A DNA stretch of 64,000 nucleotides from Psychroserpens mesophilus. Lineage in GTDB: Bacteria; Bacteroidota; Bacteroidia; Flavobacteriales; Flavobacteriaceae. A program made the position numbers and the translations under genes. The notes below the pieces were generated by a model. It was given only the letters and a program-made list of their open reading frames with translations, was not told the DNA's origin and ran no database searches. How positions within the stretch are numbered: position 1 is the stretch's first letter; each line of letters begins with the position of its first letter. The stretch covers positions 1 through 64,000 of the forward strand of contig NZ_JXJP01000020.1 of NCBI RefSeq assembly GCF_000826645.1. The letters are read 5' to 3'. Below are positions 1 through 7,902 of this stretch, piece by piece.

Positions 1-55
1 TTGCACTATGGTTGGTAACTGGTTATATACAAACAAATATAACATATTTTGGGAC

Positions 56-1207
56 CTAAGATCCGGATATGACAACTTTTTGGTTGCTATGTTCCGTAGC
101 TGTAAATTGCTTAACAGCAATGTCTAACGGACTCTTAATTGCTAACAAATCTTTCTGTGCAACATGCGTATATATCATCGTAGTTTCTGGTTTCGCATGT
201 CCTAATAATGCCTGAATGTATCGCAAATCGATTCCGTTTTCCAGCAAATGCGTAGCATAGCTATGTCTCAAGGTATGCGGAGTTACTCGTTTATAAATTC
301 CTGCTCGTTGGCAAGATGTCTTAAGAAATTTTCGTATACTTTCTGCACTGTAACGATTGCCTTTTTGACCTTCAACAAAAAATCGGGTAGGTTCATATGT
401 TGTCATGTAATTATGAAGTAAGGGCATAAAACTTTCCGCAATAATCACATATCTATCCTTTCTTCCTTTGGCATTTTTTATATGAAGTTGTTTTCGGTTT
501 ATATCTATATGTCTTATTTCCAAATTAATTAATTCGCTAATCCGAAGTCCGCACGAATAAATAAGCGCAATAATAGCACGATGTTTGAGATTTTTTGTTA
601 AACGAATTAAATTTATAATTTCTTCTTTTGATAATACAACTGGCAGCTTTCTGTCCTTTTTTGGTCGCTCTAATTCTATGGCATCATATCCAACTTCAGG
701 ACAAAAACTTTTAAATAGTTTTAAAGTACTTACCAACTGACGCTGCGTACTAATAGAGTACTTTCGGTTTAAGAATACATCTTCAATATAAAGTTCCACT
801 TGCCGTAACGTAAGTTCATGTAGTTCTTTTGATTTGCTATATGTTAAAAAATCGGTTACTAAAAATAAATAGCTATCTATGGTGCTTTTACTGTAGCGTT
901 TTCCGCTGAGATATTTTGAATAATAAGTTGTTAGCGTCTTGTATTTTTTTGGAAGTATTGAATGATCTAGATAATGACGCTTGTTAAAATCTGAACTGTC
1001 AACATTATAATTCTTTAGTGTAGCCTGAACATTTTTTAAAGCACTTTCCGAATATGGAACATACCAGTGTTTCAAGATTTGACTCCATCGTCTACCTGGT
1101 ATTGTTTTTACCAACGAAATAAGCTCTTCGTCAAATGGAAAATCAATTATGATTTGTTGTTTATTGCGATGTACTCTTTTACTCAGCTTTATTTTTGTTG
1201 AAGTCAT
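56..1207 (-). CDS. Tyrosine recombinase/integrase with a HARP-like N-terminal region
   Basis: A 383-residue site-specific tyrosine recombinase that cuts and rejoins DNA through a covalent 3'-phosphotyrosine. The catalytic set is complete by eye: Arg222 (in CGLRISEL), Lys248 (KGRKDR), His311-x-x-Arg314 (HTLRHS), His337 (LLGH) and Tyr346 (MIYTHV). A SAM-like core-binding domain occupies about residues 90-175. Residues 15-65 form an extra N-terminal module (fpfDeeLi..k.iPGRRWs...khWyVP) that resembles HARP-type DNA-binding domains; this is my reading, not a search result. The insertion typical of integron integrases between the Lys and HxxR motifs is absent, so I call it XerC/D-like rather than IntI. 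The gene stands alone beside the window edge with no visible phage or transposon genes, so its target is unknown. Confidence 0.88.
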   Translation of the reverse strand: MTSTKIKLSKRVHRNKQQIIIDFPFDEELISLVKTIPGRRWSQILKHWYVPYSESALKNVQATLKNYNVDSSDFNKRHYLDHSILPKKYKTLTTYYSKYLSGKRYSKSTIDSYLFLVTDFLTYSKSKELHELTLRQVELYIEDVFLNRKYSISTQRQLVSTLKLFKSFCPEVGYDAIELERPKKDRKLPVVLSKEEIINLIRLTKNLKHRAIIALIYSCGLRISELINLEIRHIDINRKQLHIKNAKGRKDRYVIIAESFMPLLHNYMTTYEPTRFFVEGQKGNRYSAESIRKFLKTSCQRAGIYKRVTPHTLRHSYATHLLENGIDLRYIQALLGHAKPETTMIYTHVAQKDLLAIKSPLDIAVKQFTATEHSNQKVVISGS

Positions 1208-1339
1208 AGTTGTATATTTTCAAATTAAACCAATGTATTAATATAGAAAATAATCTAAACAAAAGCAAATAAAGTGAGCTGCAATTTGTTAAAAAATGAT
1301 ATATAATTTAATCAAAAGAGAAGTTTGTGAAAAATAAAA

Positions 1340-1693
1340 TTACAAATACCACCAAGCCCAATACATCAATCCGAATTGTAACGGAATGCGTATCACTAGA
1401 ATCCATTTCGGGATACCTGCACTTTCTTTTTCTCCAAAAAGCATATAAAAATGGACAAGTAAAAAGACTAACAACATTGCTATTATGCCATACACAGCGA
1501 AAGTCTTCAAAGCAGGAATACAGAGCGCCAGACCTAAACCTATTTCGGCAATACCACTTAAATAAACTAATAATTTGTGATATGGTAAATAGCGAGGCAT
1601 AATTCGCAAATAGACTTTAGGTTTTATAAAATGCATAATACCTGCCAAAACCAGTACAATAGGCAACACATAAAAATGCCATGAACTATTCAT
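1340..1693 (-). CDS. DoxX-like small membrane protein
   Basis: A 117-residue protein with four hydrophobic segments (about residues 7-24, 40-62, 64-86 and 97-116), matching the size and layout of the DoxX/DoxD-like family of inner-membrane proteins. It contains the family-like GIMHFIKP and SGIAEIGLG stretches. The family has been linked to thiosulfate:quinone oxidoreductase subunits and oxidative-stress complexes, but many members, including short flavobacterial ones, have no assigned role. The start overlaps the end of the upstream gene by 8 bases, so the two are probably cotranscribed and translationally coupled. Confidence 0.82.
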   Translation of the reverse strand: MNSSWHFYVLPIVLVLAGIMHFIKPKVYLRIMPRYLPYHKLLVYLSGIAEIGLGLALCIPALKTFAVYGIIAMLLVFLLVHFYMLFGEKESAGIPKWILVIRIPLQFGLMYWAWWYL

Positions 1694-2675
1694 CTTTGTA
1701 GATATTTAATGAGATGCCAACACCATAATTATTGAGGTCAGACCTGAGTAAACTCGATTCAATACCATTACCTTTTTTAAATTGAACCCAACCATTGCCA
1801 TTAATAAACACACGTTTTATATAGGTTCGATAAGTATTTATCTCATCTGTGAAAGGAAGTAAAGGTCTAAAGTTAGTCGGAATTTTTACCGTACCCGTTT
1901 TGGTTTTGATTTCCTTGTATTTCTTATTCGGTAAGAGTTTACCGTTGTCGTCAGTGTAACCTAATACCTGAAGTGATACAAAAAAACCACCATCTGGAAC
2001 CATCAAATCATGCTCTGAAACATGTAGTTCAAATTCATCGCCATTTTTTTCAGTAGCTCTAAAAACAATATTAGAATAGGTTAGTGGATCTCCAGGCAAA
2101 CCATTATTATTTTTGTAGAATTTCACTTTAAACAAGGTCGAAAATGCTCTCTTGTCGGCATTACTACGTTTGCGCTTATTCCAGTCTCGCGATTCTAAAG
2201 TTATAGGAAATAATACAGAAGCAATCTTTTTTAGCCGATCATCTTCATTTGGAAAATAAACCGCAATTTCACTCTCTATAGTCGGAAGCCAGCATTTGTA
2301 ATAATCGTCATCTAAATAGGGTTCAATGGTTTCGGTTTTAAACTTTCGATCTACTGTGGCACGAATTACAACTTCATCTAAAGTATTGGTTTCTGTTTCT
2401 AGATATAATTGTTCAGGAAGATTCGAACTCGCAACTGTTTTTTCTTTAAACCCTAAAGCCGAAATGTAAAGCGAATCGACATCTGGATATAACTTCTCAG
2501 TAAAGTAGAAATAACCTTCTTCATCCGCAAAAATCCCTTGTCCGTCACCAAATGAAATTGTAGCATACGATACAGGATATTCGGTTTCAATACTCAGTAC
2601 TTTGGTTTGCGAAAAACCGTTAGTCACAAAGCATGAAACTAATAATAATATTAAATATTTATTTAATTGATGCAA
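1686..2675 (-). CDS. Exported protein with carboxypeptidase-regulatory-like domain
   Basis: A 329-residue protein with an N-terminal signal peptide (hydrophobic residues 7-20, ending near GFSQ). Residues 25-105 look like the beta-sandwich carboxypeptidase-regulatory-like domain (PF13715 type) that often precedes TonB receptors in Bacteroidota: YATISFGDG..GIFADEEGYF, then a closing L-DEVVI motif like that linking to a plug. No receptor follows; residues 106-329 are a conserved-looking but unrecognised domain. The start overlaps the stop of the DUF885 gene by 17 bases and the end overlaps the DoxX-like gene, so the three form one operon. Probably periplasmic or outer-membrane associated; function unknown. 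Confidence 0.75.
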   Translation of the reverse strand: MHQLNKYLILLLVSCFVTNGFSQTKVLSIETEYPVSYATISFGDGQGIFADEEGYFYFTEKLYPDVDSLYISALGFKEKTVASSNLPEQLYLETETNTLDEVVIRATVDRKFKTETIEPYLDDDYYKCWLPTIESEIAVYFPNEDDRLKKIASVLFPITLESRDWNKRKRSNADKRAFSTLFKVKFYKNNNGLPGDPLTYSNIVFRATEKNGDEFELHVSEHDLMVPDGGFFVSLQVLGYTDDNGKLLPNKKYKEIKTKTGTVKIPTNFRPLLPFTDEINTYRTYIKRVFINGNGWVQFKKGNGIESSLLRSDLNNYGVGISLNIYKDE

Positions 2676-4446
2676 TCCAGTTGTCTATTTTAGTTTCTAA
2701 TAAGGCTAAAGGCATACATCCCGATTCTAATACCTGATTGTGAAACTGAGCAACATCAAATTTGTCGCCCAATTCTTTTTCAGCTTTAGCACGTAATTCA
2801 AGTAATTTTAGCTGACCTATTTTATAGGATAAAGCTTGTCCTGGCATAGCCATATAACGTTCTATTTCTGAAGTAATACTTGCTTCGCTTTCAGCTTCAT
2901 TTTTAAGAGAATATTTAATGGCTTGTTCGCGAGACCAACCCTTTGTATGAATTCCTGTATCAACCACCAAACGAATAGCACGATGCATTTCCATACTTAA
3001 CATTCCAAAATACTGGTAAGGATCTGTATATAAACCTAATTCTTTTCCTAAAGATTCACAATATAAAGCCCAACCTTCACCATATGCACTATACCAAAGT
3101 GTTTTTCTGAAACTTGGTAACTCTTTATTTTCTTGTTGTAATGAAATTTGAAAGTGGTGACCTGGAATGGCTTCATGTAAAAACAAGGCTTCATCTGAAA
3201 ACACATTGTATTTTGTAGCATCAGGAATTGGTGTGTAAAAAATACCTGGTCGAGAACCATCTAAAGATCCAGGATTGTATTCTGCACTGGCTGAAGCTTC
3301 TCTAAAGGCTTCCGTACGTCGCACTTCAAAATCGGTTGTAGGTTGCAAATCGAATAATTTGTCGATTTGAGGCTTCATTTTATCATGAATTTCATTAAAA
3401 TTATGGATTACTTTCTCAGGTGTTTTAAACGGCATTAAATCCTTATTCGTTCTAACAAAATCAAAGAAGGATATAATATCACCTTCATAACCAACTTCTT
3501 TTTTTACCGCTTCCATTTCAGATAAAATACGCGCAACTTCCTTTAAGCCTAATTCATGAATTTCGTCGGCAGTCATATTGGTTGTTGTAAATTTTTTAAT
3601 TTGATGACTATAATAGTTATCACCATTTGGAAGGTCTGATACACCACTCGTTGCTCGCCCTTGTTCCAAGTAGGTTGTACTCATAAAATCATGTAATTTT
3701 TTGTATGCTGGAGCGATTTCTTTTGTTATTTTTTCAGTATAGGCTTCAGTAAGTTTTGCTTTATCACCTTCGGAAAACGTGTCTGGTAAATTTTTAATTG
3801 GATTGTAAAACAAATGGTCGTCCATATTCGTAGTTGTTAAAGCTTCTAACTGCGGAAGTACTTTAACAATTAATGACTTTGGTAATACATAACCAGTTTC
3901 AATACCTTTTTTCATGTTGTCTTCAGCAGAATTCATCCACTCCAGATAACCATCCAGACGTTTTAACCAATTGCTGTAATCTTCAACGGTTTCAAAAGGT
4001 TGAGAACTTGCACCACTAGCCAATTGCCCAATTGTTAACTGTAGCGTCCACATTTGATTGATAGGTGTCAAATCTTCATTGTATTTGAAGCCTGCAAGAT
4101 TGATGTCGCATTCCCAGTTTAAAATTTGTTTGCTCAATTGCTGACTTTCAGAAAGCTCAGAATCGTCAAAACTGTTGACTTTATTTTTGTAATTGGTATA
4201 GTAGTCTTTTACCTGTTGCGTGAAATCATCAGATAAAAAGTTTGGTAATTGATCGTTGTATCTATTGTCTCCAGCAGCAGTTGCATTTAAAGGATTTAAC
4301 TTTAAGCCTTCTTCGTGGTAACTTTCTAAAACGGTTTCAAAAGAAGCGTTTGTTTCAGTCAAGACCTCAGTTTTAGTAGTGTCTTTGTCTTTTTTACAGG
4401 CAGATAGTGTCATTGTAATTACAATAAGAGCGAATATTTTTTTCAT
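2659..4446 (-). CDS. DUF885 family lipoprotein, putative metallopeptidase
   Basis: A 595-residue protein with a lipoprotein signal peptide (LSAC, Cys17), so it should be anchored in the cell envelope. The DUF885 family hallmark is seen at residues 424-431 (HEAIPGHH), a variant of the HExxH zinc-peptidase motif, and the C-terminal part contains family-like blocks such as EGWALYCE and GMLSMEMHRAIRLVVDTGIH. DUF885 proteins are predicted zinc peptidases/carboxypeptidases; substrates are mostly unknown. Length is normal for the family. It is the first gene of a three-gene minus-strand operon and is followed by overlapping reading frames. Confidence 0.88.
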   Translation of the reverse strand: MKKIFALIVITMTLSACKKDKDTTKTEVLTETNASFETVLESYHEEGLKLNPLNATAAGDNRYNDQLPNFLSDDFTQQVKDYYTNYKNKVNSFDDSELSESQQLSKQILNWECDINLAGFKYNEDLTPINQMWTLQLTIGQLASGASSQPFETVEDYSNWLKRLDGYLEWMNSAEDNMKKGIETGYVLPKSLIVKVLPQLEALTTTNMDDHLFYNPIKNLPDTFSEGDKAKLTEAYTEKITKEIAPAYKKLHDFMSTTYLEQGRATSGVSDLPNGDNYYSHQIKKFTTTNMTADEIHELGLKEVARILSEMEAVKKEVGYEGDIISFFDFVRTNKDLMPFKTPEKVIHNFNEIHDKMKPQIDKLFDLQPTTDFEVRRTEAFREASASAEYNPGSLDGSRPGIFYTPIPDATKYNVFSDEALFLHEAIPGHHFQISLQQENKELPSFRKTLWYSAYGEGWALYCESLGKELGLYTDPYQYFGMLSMEMHRAIRLVVDTGIHTKGWSREQAIKYSLKNEAESEASITSEIERYMAMPGQALSYKIGQLKLLELRAKAEKELGDKFDVAQFHNQVLESGCMPLALLETKIDNWIASIK

Positions 4447-4509
4447 TTTGAGTTTTACATTTTCAAATTTAAAGCCTAAAGGTACATAAAGTTAGGTTTA
4501 AAAAAAGCA

Positions 4510-4540
4510 TAAAAAAACTGCTATTGATTGAATAGCAGTT
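4510..4540 (-). terminator. Rho-independent terminator downstream of the DUF6249 gene
   Basis: A perfect 10-bp inverted repeat (4516-4525 and 4531-4540, AACTGCTATT/AATAGCAGTT) with a 5-base loop. Read on the minus strand it is followed by a run of T, so it should end transcription of the DUF6249 gene that stops at 4566. Confidence 0.75.
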
Positions 4541-4565
4541 GTAAAATTGGTTGGTAGGACTGTTA

Positions 4566-4913
4566 TTATTCCTTGTCTAAATTTTTGGTCATAGTAAATC
4601 CAGTAAAAAGACCAATTCCAGCCATTAAGAAAATGGTACCTGGAAATGCGACATCTTCTTCCACACCAAGGTTATAGTGTAATATTGATGCAATAAAAAT
4701 ACCAATTCCAATTCCCATTAGTAAGAGCGCAAAATTTAAAATAAGTACTTTCCAGATTGGTGCAGTATGACCTTTACCTTTCATAAAAATTGTGGCATCA
4801 GCACCTTTTTCAATAAGTGCTAAACGTTCTTTATTTCTTGTAGATAAGTATAAATAGATTACTCCAAAGAGTGCAAGAAACATGCTAATTGGTATGAGAA
4901 TTTCTCCGTCCAT
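4566..4913 (-). CDS. DUF6249-like small membrane protein
   Basis: A 115-residue protein with three hydrophobic segments (about 6-23, 54-78 and 88-107) and a conserved cytosolic stretch between the first two (RNKERLALIEKGADATIF), which matches the layout of DUF6249 membrane proteins common beside ECF sigma factors in Bacteroidota. No enzymatic motif is visible. It is transcribed divergently from the sigma factor gene at 5056 from a shared 142-base gap holding mirrored promoter elements, which suggests membership of the sigma factor's regulon. The name rests on recognition of the pattern; function is unknown. Confidence 0.75.
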   Translation of the reverse strand: MDGEILIPISMFLALFGVIYLYLSTRNKERLALIEKGADATIFMKGKGHTAPIWKVLILNFALLLMGIGIGIFIASILHYNLGVEEDVAFPGTIFLMAGIGLFTGFTMTKNLDKE

Positions 4914-4954
4914 AATGTTGTTTTTTAATTGATTAAATTTATTTGTTCTGAGCT

Positions 4955-4988
4955 TATGACGATAGGTTTTAGATTTTGGTTACACAAT
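4955..4988 (-). promoter_or_regulatory. Predicted ECF sigma promoter for the DUF6249 gene
   Basis: On the minus strand TGTAACC (4984-4978) is followed after exactly 16 bases by CGTCATA (4961-4955). The AAC-type -35 and CGTC-type -10 are characteristic of ECF-sigma promoters. It mirrors the element on the other strand at 5018-5047. The predicted leader to the DUF6249 start is roughly 35 bases. Confidence 0.6.
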
Positions 4989-5024
4989 TACTTAAAAAAA
5001 TGTTTTTTCCACCATTGTGTAACC
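4978..5024. repeat. Perfect 11-bp inverted repeat in divergent promoter
   Basis: GGTTACACAAT at 4978-4988 is the exact reverse complement of ATTGTGTAACC at 5014-5024, with 25 bases between the arms. Each arm contains the TGTAACC -35-like element of one of the two diverging genes, so the symmetry probably reflects two copies of one promoter rather than an operator. Confidence 0.8.
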
Positions 5025-5047
5025 ATACACATACTAATGTCGTCTTA
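5018..5047 (+). promoter_or_regulatory. Predicted autoregulatory ECF promoter of the sigma factor gene
   Basis: TGTAACC (5018-5024), a 16-base spacer, then CGTCTTA (5041-5047). Spacing and motif are the same as in the mirrored element at 4955-4984. The sigma factor ATG is at 5056, only 9 bases past the -10 element, so a transcript from here would be leaderless or nearly so. Autoregulation is inferred from the matching promoters and general behaviour of ECF systems. Confidence 0.6.
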
Positions 5048-5055
5048 GATTAAAA

Positions 5056-5643
5056 ATGACCAACAACGATCAAATACTCATCAATCAAATTGTTGAAGGC
5101 GATACTCATGCATTTGCTTTGCTGGTAGATCGCTACAAAGATCTGGTGTTTACTTTAGCACTGCGAATGCTGAAAAACAGGGAAGAAGCGGAAGAGGTTG
5201 CTCAGGATACATTTATTAAAACGTATAAATCACTTGAAAAGTTTAAAGGCGATTCTAAGTTTTCAACATGGATTTACAGAGTGGCATATAATACGAGTCT
5301 TGATAGAATTAAAAAAAATAAAAAACATTTCAACGAAGTTGAAATCAATGAATTTACAGCGCATCAGGTTATTACCATTGATAATGCATTAGATCGATTG
5401 GAAACCAAAGAACAAGAAGAAGTGATACAAAGATGTATAGCCTTATTACCAAGCGAAGAAAGCTTTTTGTTAACTTTATATTATTTTGATGATTTATCTC
5501 TGGATGACATATCGAAGATTGTTGGTATTACAGCCAATTCAATAAAAGTAAAATTATTTAGAAGCCGAAAAAAGTTAGCTACCATTTTAAAGTCACAATT
5601 AGAACCTGAAACCATTGCTTATTATGAAAGAGAACGCAGATAA
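5056..5643 (+). CDS. ECF-type RNA polymerase sigma factor
   Basis: A 195-residue ECF (RpoE-like) sigma factor. Region 2 spans about residues 22-90 (FALLVDRYKDLVFTLALRML, EAEEVAQDTFIKTYKSLEKF, FSTWIYRVAYNTSLD) and region 4 about 125-180 (LPSEESFLLTLYYFDDLSLDDISKIVGITANSIKVKLFRSRKKL), the latter a helix-turn-helix for the -35 element. There is no region 3 or 1.1. The start codon lies just after a CGTC-type -10 element, implying autoregulation and a very short leader. It overlaps the following gene, a probable membrane anti-sigma factor, by 20 bases. Confidence 0.94.
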   Translation: MTNNDQILINQIVEGDTHAFALLVDRYKDLVFTLALRMLKNREEAEEVAQDTFIKTYKSLEKFKGDSKFSTWIYRVAYNTSLDRIKKNKKHFNEVEINEFTAHQVITIDNALDRLETKEQEEVIQRCIALLPSEESFLLTLYYFDDLSLDDISKIVGITANSIKVKLFRSRKKLATILKSQLEPETIAYYERERR

Positions 5644-6040
5644 ATATTTAGATGACTTATCACGAAAGGTGATAGGCAAATCATCCGTTGAATCTACATC
5701 ATCAGATTTTACAATTCATGTAATGTCTCAGGTAAAAGCAATAAGTAGCTCGAAGGCTACCACTTATGTGCCGTTAATTTCTAAACGTATTTGGGCTCTT
5801 ATTGGTCTGGGATTTGCAGCGATTGTGGTGTATTCCTTTTATATGGTTCCTACAGCCAATAGCAGCTGGTTGAAAACATGGAATATAGATCAGTTTCAAC
5901 TTCCAAATTTTGAATTTTCAAGTCCGTTTTCAAATCTGGACATATCTCAAGTAACTCTCTATGCAACTTTATTATTGGCAGTAATGTTGTGTATTCAAAT
6001 ACCAATTTTAAAGTATTATTTTAATAAGCGAATGGTTTAA
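5624..6040 (+). CDS. Short membrane protein, probable anti-sigma factor
   Basis: A protein of about 138 residues with an N-terminal cytosolic region of about 50 residues and two hydrophobic segments (about 55-75 and 110-130). No zinc-binding anti-sigma motif is visible. An earlier TTG at 5615 is in frame, but the ATG at 5624 is the better start and still overlaps the sigma gene by 20 bases, which indicates translational coupling. Position directly after an ECF sigma gene, with cytosolic head and membrane segments, is the usual arrangement of a cognate anti-sigma factor; that role is inferred. The stop overlaps the convergent gene's stop within TTAA at 6037-6040. Confidence 0.72.
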   Translation: MKENADKYLDDLSRKVIGKSSVESTSSDFTIHVMSQVKAISSSKATTYVPLISKRIWALIGLGFAAIVVYSFYMVPTANSSWLKTWNIDQFQLPNFEFSSPFSNLDISQVTLYATLLLAVMLCIQIPILKYYFNKRMV

Positions 6041-7353
6041 TCTTTGAAATACCAAAACGGAATTCTGCATACAGCGTGTTTAACTGTGTCTCCTTCTTTT
6101 ATACGTTTCCTAATAACCTTCAACAGATGTTTGCCGTCTTCTAAGTCTTTAAGGCTAAGGTAGGTTTCAAAGCCAATATCTTTGACTTTTATTTCAGATA
6201 AGATAAAATCTGCATCATAATCAGTGCTGTCAATTCTAACATTGTACACCTGATTTAAAGTATTTAAATAGTGTTTTTGTTGCTTTCTAATGGTTGACCA
6301 ATTGATGTCATTCGTGACAATAATATTACTTCTAAGCCCTCTTCTATCTTTTTCCGGAACTAAATCAGGATTAAAATTAAATACATTGTCTTCAACATTG
6401 TCGGTGAGTTCCATAAAGACATTGAGGTATGGTGTTGTAATCACTTTTGAGGCAATAGCAAATTCGTCAACGTGCTCATTTTCATCTAATAAATCAAGAT
6501 AACTCGTTCTGCTCGCAGCAATTTCCGAAGAATAATCAACAGCATCAAAATAGTTTGATGGCTGATATTGAAATGAAGTTAAAATTAAAATTGCAATGTA
6601 AATAGGTAAAAGCACGAAACTTAATCGCCTTCCGAATTTATTATCTAAAAAATTATAGACTAATGGTCTGTATAAGAAGGATAAGGTTATAAAACTAAAC
6701 ACCCAATACACAGGGAAGTAGATTTTAGAAATCCATTTCTTTTTTTTAAGCCAACCTTGCGTGATGAAATCTATAAAGGTGAGAATCATCCCAAAAACTA
6801 AAAACACAATTAGCGAAATACCTAGAATCAATCTTAAAGTTTCAGGTAAATTGTCATTATCAATTATTTTAGAAGCAATAAGCGCGATAGAGAGAATCGT
6901 AAATGTTAAAGCCAGTACGTAGAAGATGAGCAGAAAAGAAATAGCAAAAATCACACTGCAATAATTCTCTAAGGTAGCGACATACTTGTCGAAGGATCCT
7001 ACTTTTTTCTTAAGGTATTTGGTGAACTTTTCACTATAGTTTAAAGAATCGTAATCAATATCTCCAGATACGTAGCGTAAGCCGAGTGTGCCAATCCAAA
7101 GTCCTCTAAGAACCACATGAAGTAGTAAATTAAAAATAAGAATCGCGCAAGAAACGACTCCAATACTCAGTACAATGGTCAAGGCCAATTGCTGTTTTAA
7201 TTGTGCAAGATTAGCTGCATCACTAATAGGTCCAACAGCCGTAAACAGACCGAAAATAGCAAAACCAGAAATAATTAATTCCAATTGCCAGCTTTCTTCT
7301 TGTAGTCGTTTAAGTAATTTTTTAAACGCAGGATTATTATAATCTGAGCTCAT
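6037..7353 (-). CDS. Polytopic membrane protein of unknown function
   Basis: A 438-residue protein that I do not recognise. Six hydrophobic stretches are visible: about residues 22-42, 53-87, 133-161, 173-195, 207-232 and 243-262. The last 175 residues are soluble and rich in charged residues, presumably a periplasmic or cytosolic domain, with no known motif. It is a single gene, with its stop overlapping that of the convergent anti-sigma gene by three bases, so no terminator space exists between them. Nothing in the sequence points to transport or catalysis. Confidence 0.8.
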   Translation of the reverse strand: MSSDYNNPAFKKLLKRLQEESWQLELIISGFAIFGLFTAVGPISDAANLAQLKQQLALTIVLSIGVVSCAILIFNLLLHVVLRGLWIGTLGLRYVSGDIDYDSLNYSEKFTKYLKKKVGSFDKYVATLENYCSVIFAISFLLIFYVLALTFTILSIALIASKIIDNDNLPETLRLILGISLIVFLVFGMILTFIDFITQGWLKKKKWISKIYFPVYWVFSFITLSFLYRPLVYNFLDNKFGRRLSFVLLPIYIAILILTSFQYQPSNYFDAVDYSSEIAASRTSYLDLLDENEHVDEFAIASKVITTPYLNVFMELTDNVEDNVFNFNPDLVPEKDRRGLRSNIIVTNDINWSTIRKQQKHYLNTLNQVYNVRIDSTDYDADFILSEIKVKDIGFETYLSLKDLEDGKHLLKVIRKRIKEGDTVKHAVCRIPFWYFKD

Positions 7354-7413
7354 AAAGGTTGGATTTGAGATTAAAGATAACCACTTTTATTGAAATAACT
7401 GATTAGATCAAAA

Positions 7414-7800
7414 TTAGGTAAAAAACACCTCATGCAAATAGCGACCTGGAGTAAATGTAAAAGCACCTGCTATAACAATAGCGCCAAAGTAGAGTAAAAC
7501 CATTTTTCGTTTGTGCGATTTCACATTGCCTTTCTTTATGGCTAAATACGCTGTAGGAACTGTCCAAAGCGTTAGAAAACTAAACAAATGAATCCATCCG
7601 AAATGATTCAAAATGCGACCACCAACTGCTGCAGGCATAAAAAGTGTAACAATGGCGGTAAAAAGCATCAGTATCATATAGATTCGACCTAGTCGTTTAT
7701 GAATTAATGTTCCCTTTTTTATAATCAAAAGAAAACCACCAATAAAGACACAAGGAACAACTGTGTATAAATGCAAAAACATTAAAGTATCGTAAAACAT
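7414..7800 (-). CDS. DUF2306-like small membrane protein
   Basis: A 128-residue protein with four predicted membrane segments (about 8-25, 40-60, 66-84, 100-116). The HKRLGRIYMILML and SHKRKMVLLYFGAIVIAGAF stretches match the conserved His/Arg-rich helix starts of DUF2306 membrane proteins. Function unknown; the conserved histidines are compatible with a heme- or quinone-related role but that is speculation. Its upstream region is occupied by a perfect 7-bp tandem repeat that starts 28 bases before the start codon. Confidence 0.76.
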   Translation of the reverse strand: MFYDTLMFLHLYTVVPCVFIGGFLLIIKKGTLIHKRLGRIYMILMLFTAIVTLFMPAAVGGRILNHFGWIHLFSFLTLWTVPTAYLAIKKGNVKSHKRKMVLLYFGAIVIAGAFTFTPGRYLHEVFFT

Positions 7801-7827
7801 AGTTTATTTATCTTTTAAGATTATTTT

Positions 7828-7899
7828 CACCTAACACCTAACACCTAACACCTAACACCTAACACCTAACACCTAACACCTAACACCTAACACCTAACA
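7828..7899. repeat. Perfect heptamer tandem repeat, ten copies
   Basis: The unit CACCTAA (TTAGGTG on the minus strand) is repeated ten times without a mismatch from 7828 to 7897, followed by a two-base partial unit. It fills the gap between the stop of the helicase gene (7903) and the start of the DUF2306-like gene (7800), both on the minus strand, so it lies in the 5' region of the latter. Confidence 0.97.
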
Positions 7900-7902
7900 A
7901 TA

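Noticed and set aside
56-1207. Integron integrase with attC cassettes
   Set aside because: The insertion typical of IntI between the Lys motif and HxxR is missing, and no cassette-like repeats are seen at 1-55 or 1208-1339.
1327-1602. Open frame of 91 codons on the plus strand
   Set aside because: It lies antisense to the DoxX-like gene, which has clear membrane segments and operon overlap; the plus frame has no features.
4978-5024. 11-bp inverted repeat as a terminator or repressor operator
   Set aside because: It has no T run and each arm fits a promoter -35 element at the same spacing to a CGTC element, so two promoters explain it better.
7828-7899. Tandem heptamer as a CRISPR array or telomere-like end
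   Set aside because: There are no spacers, the unit is 7 bases, and the flanks are ordinary genes on both sides.
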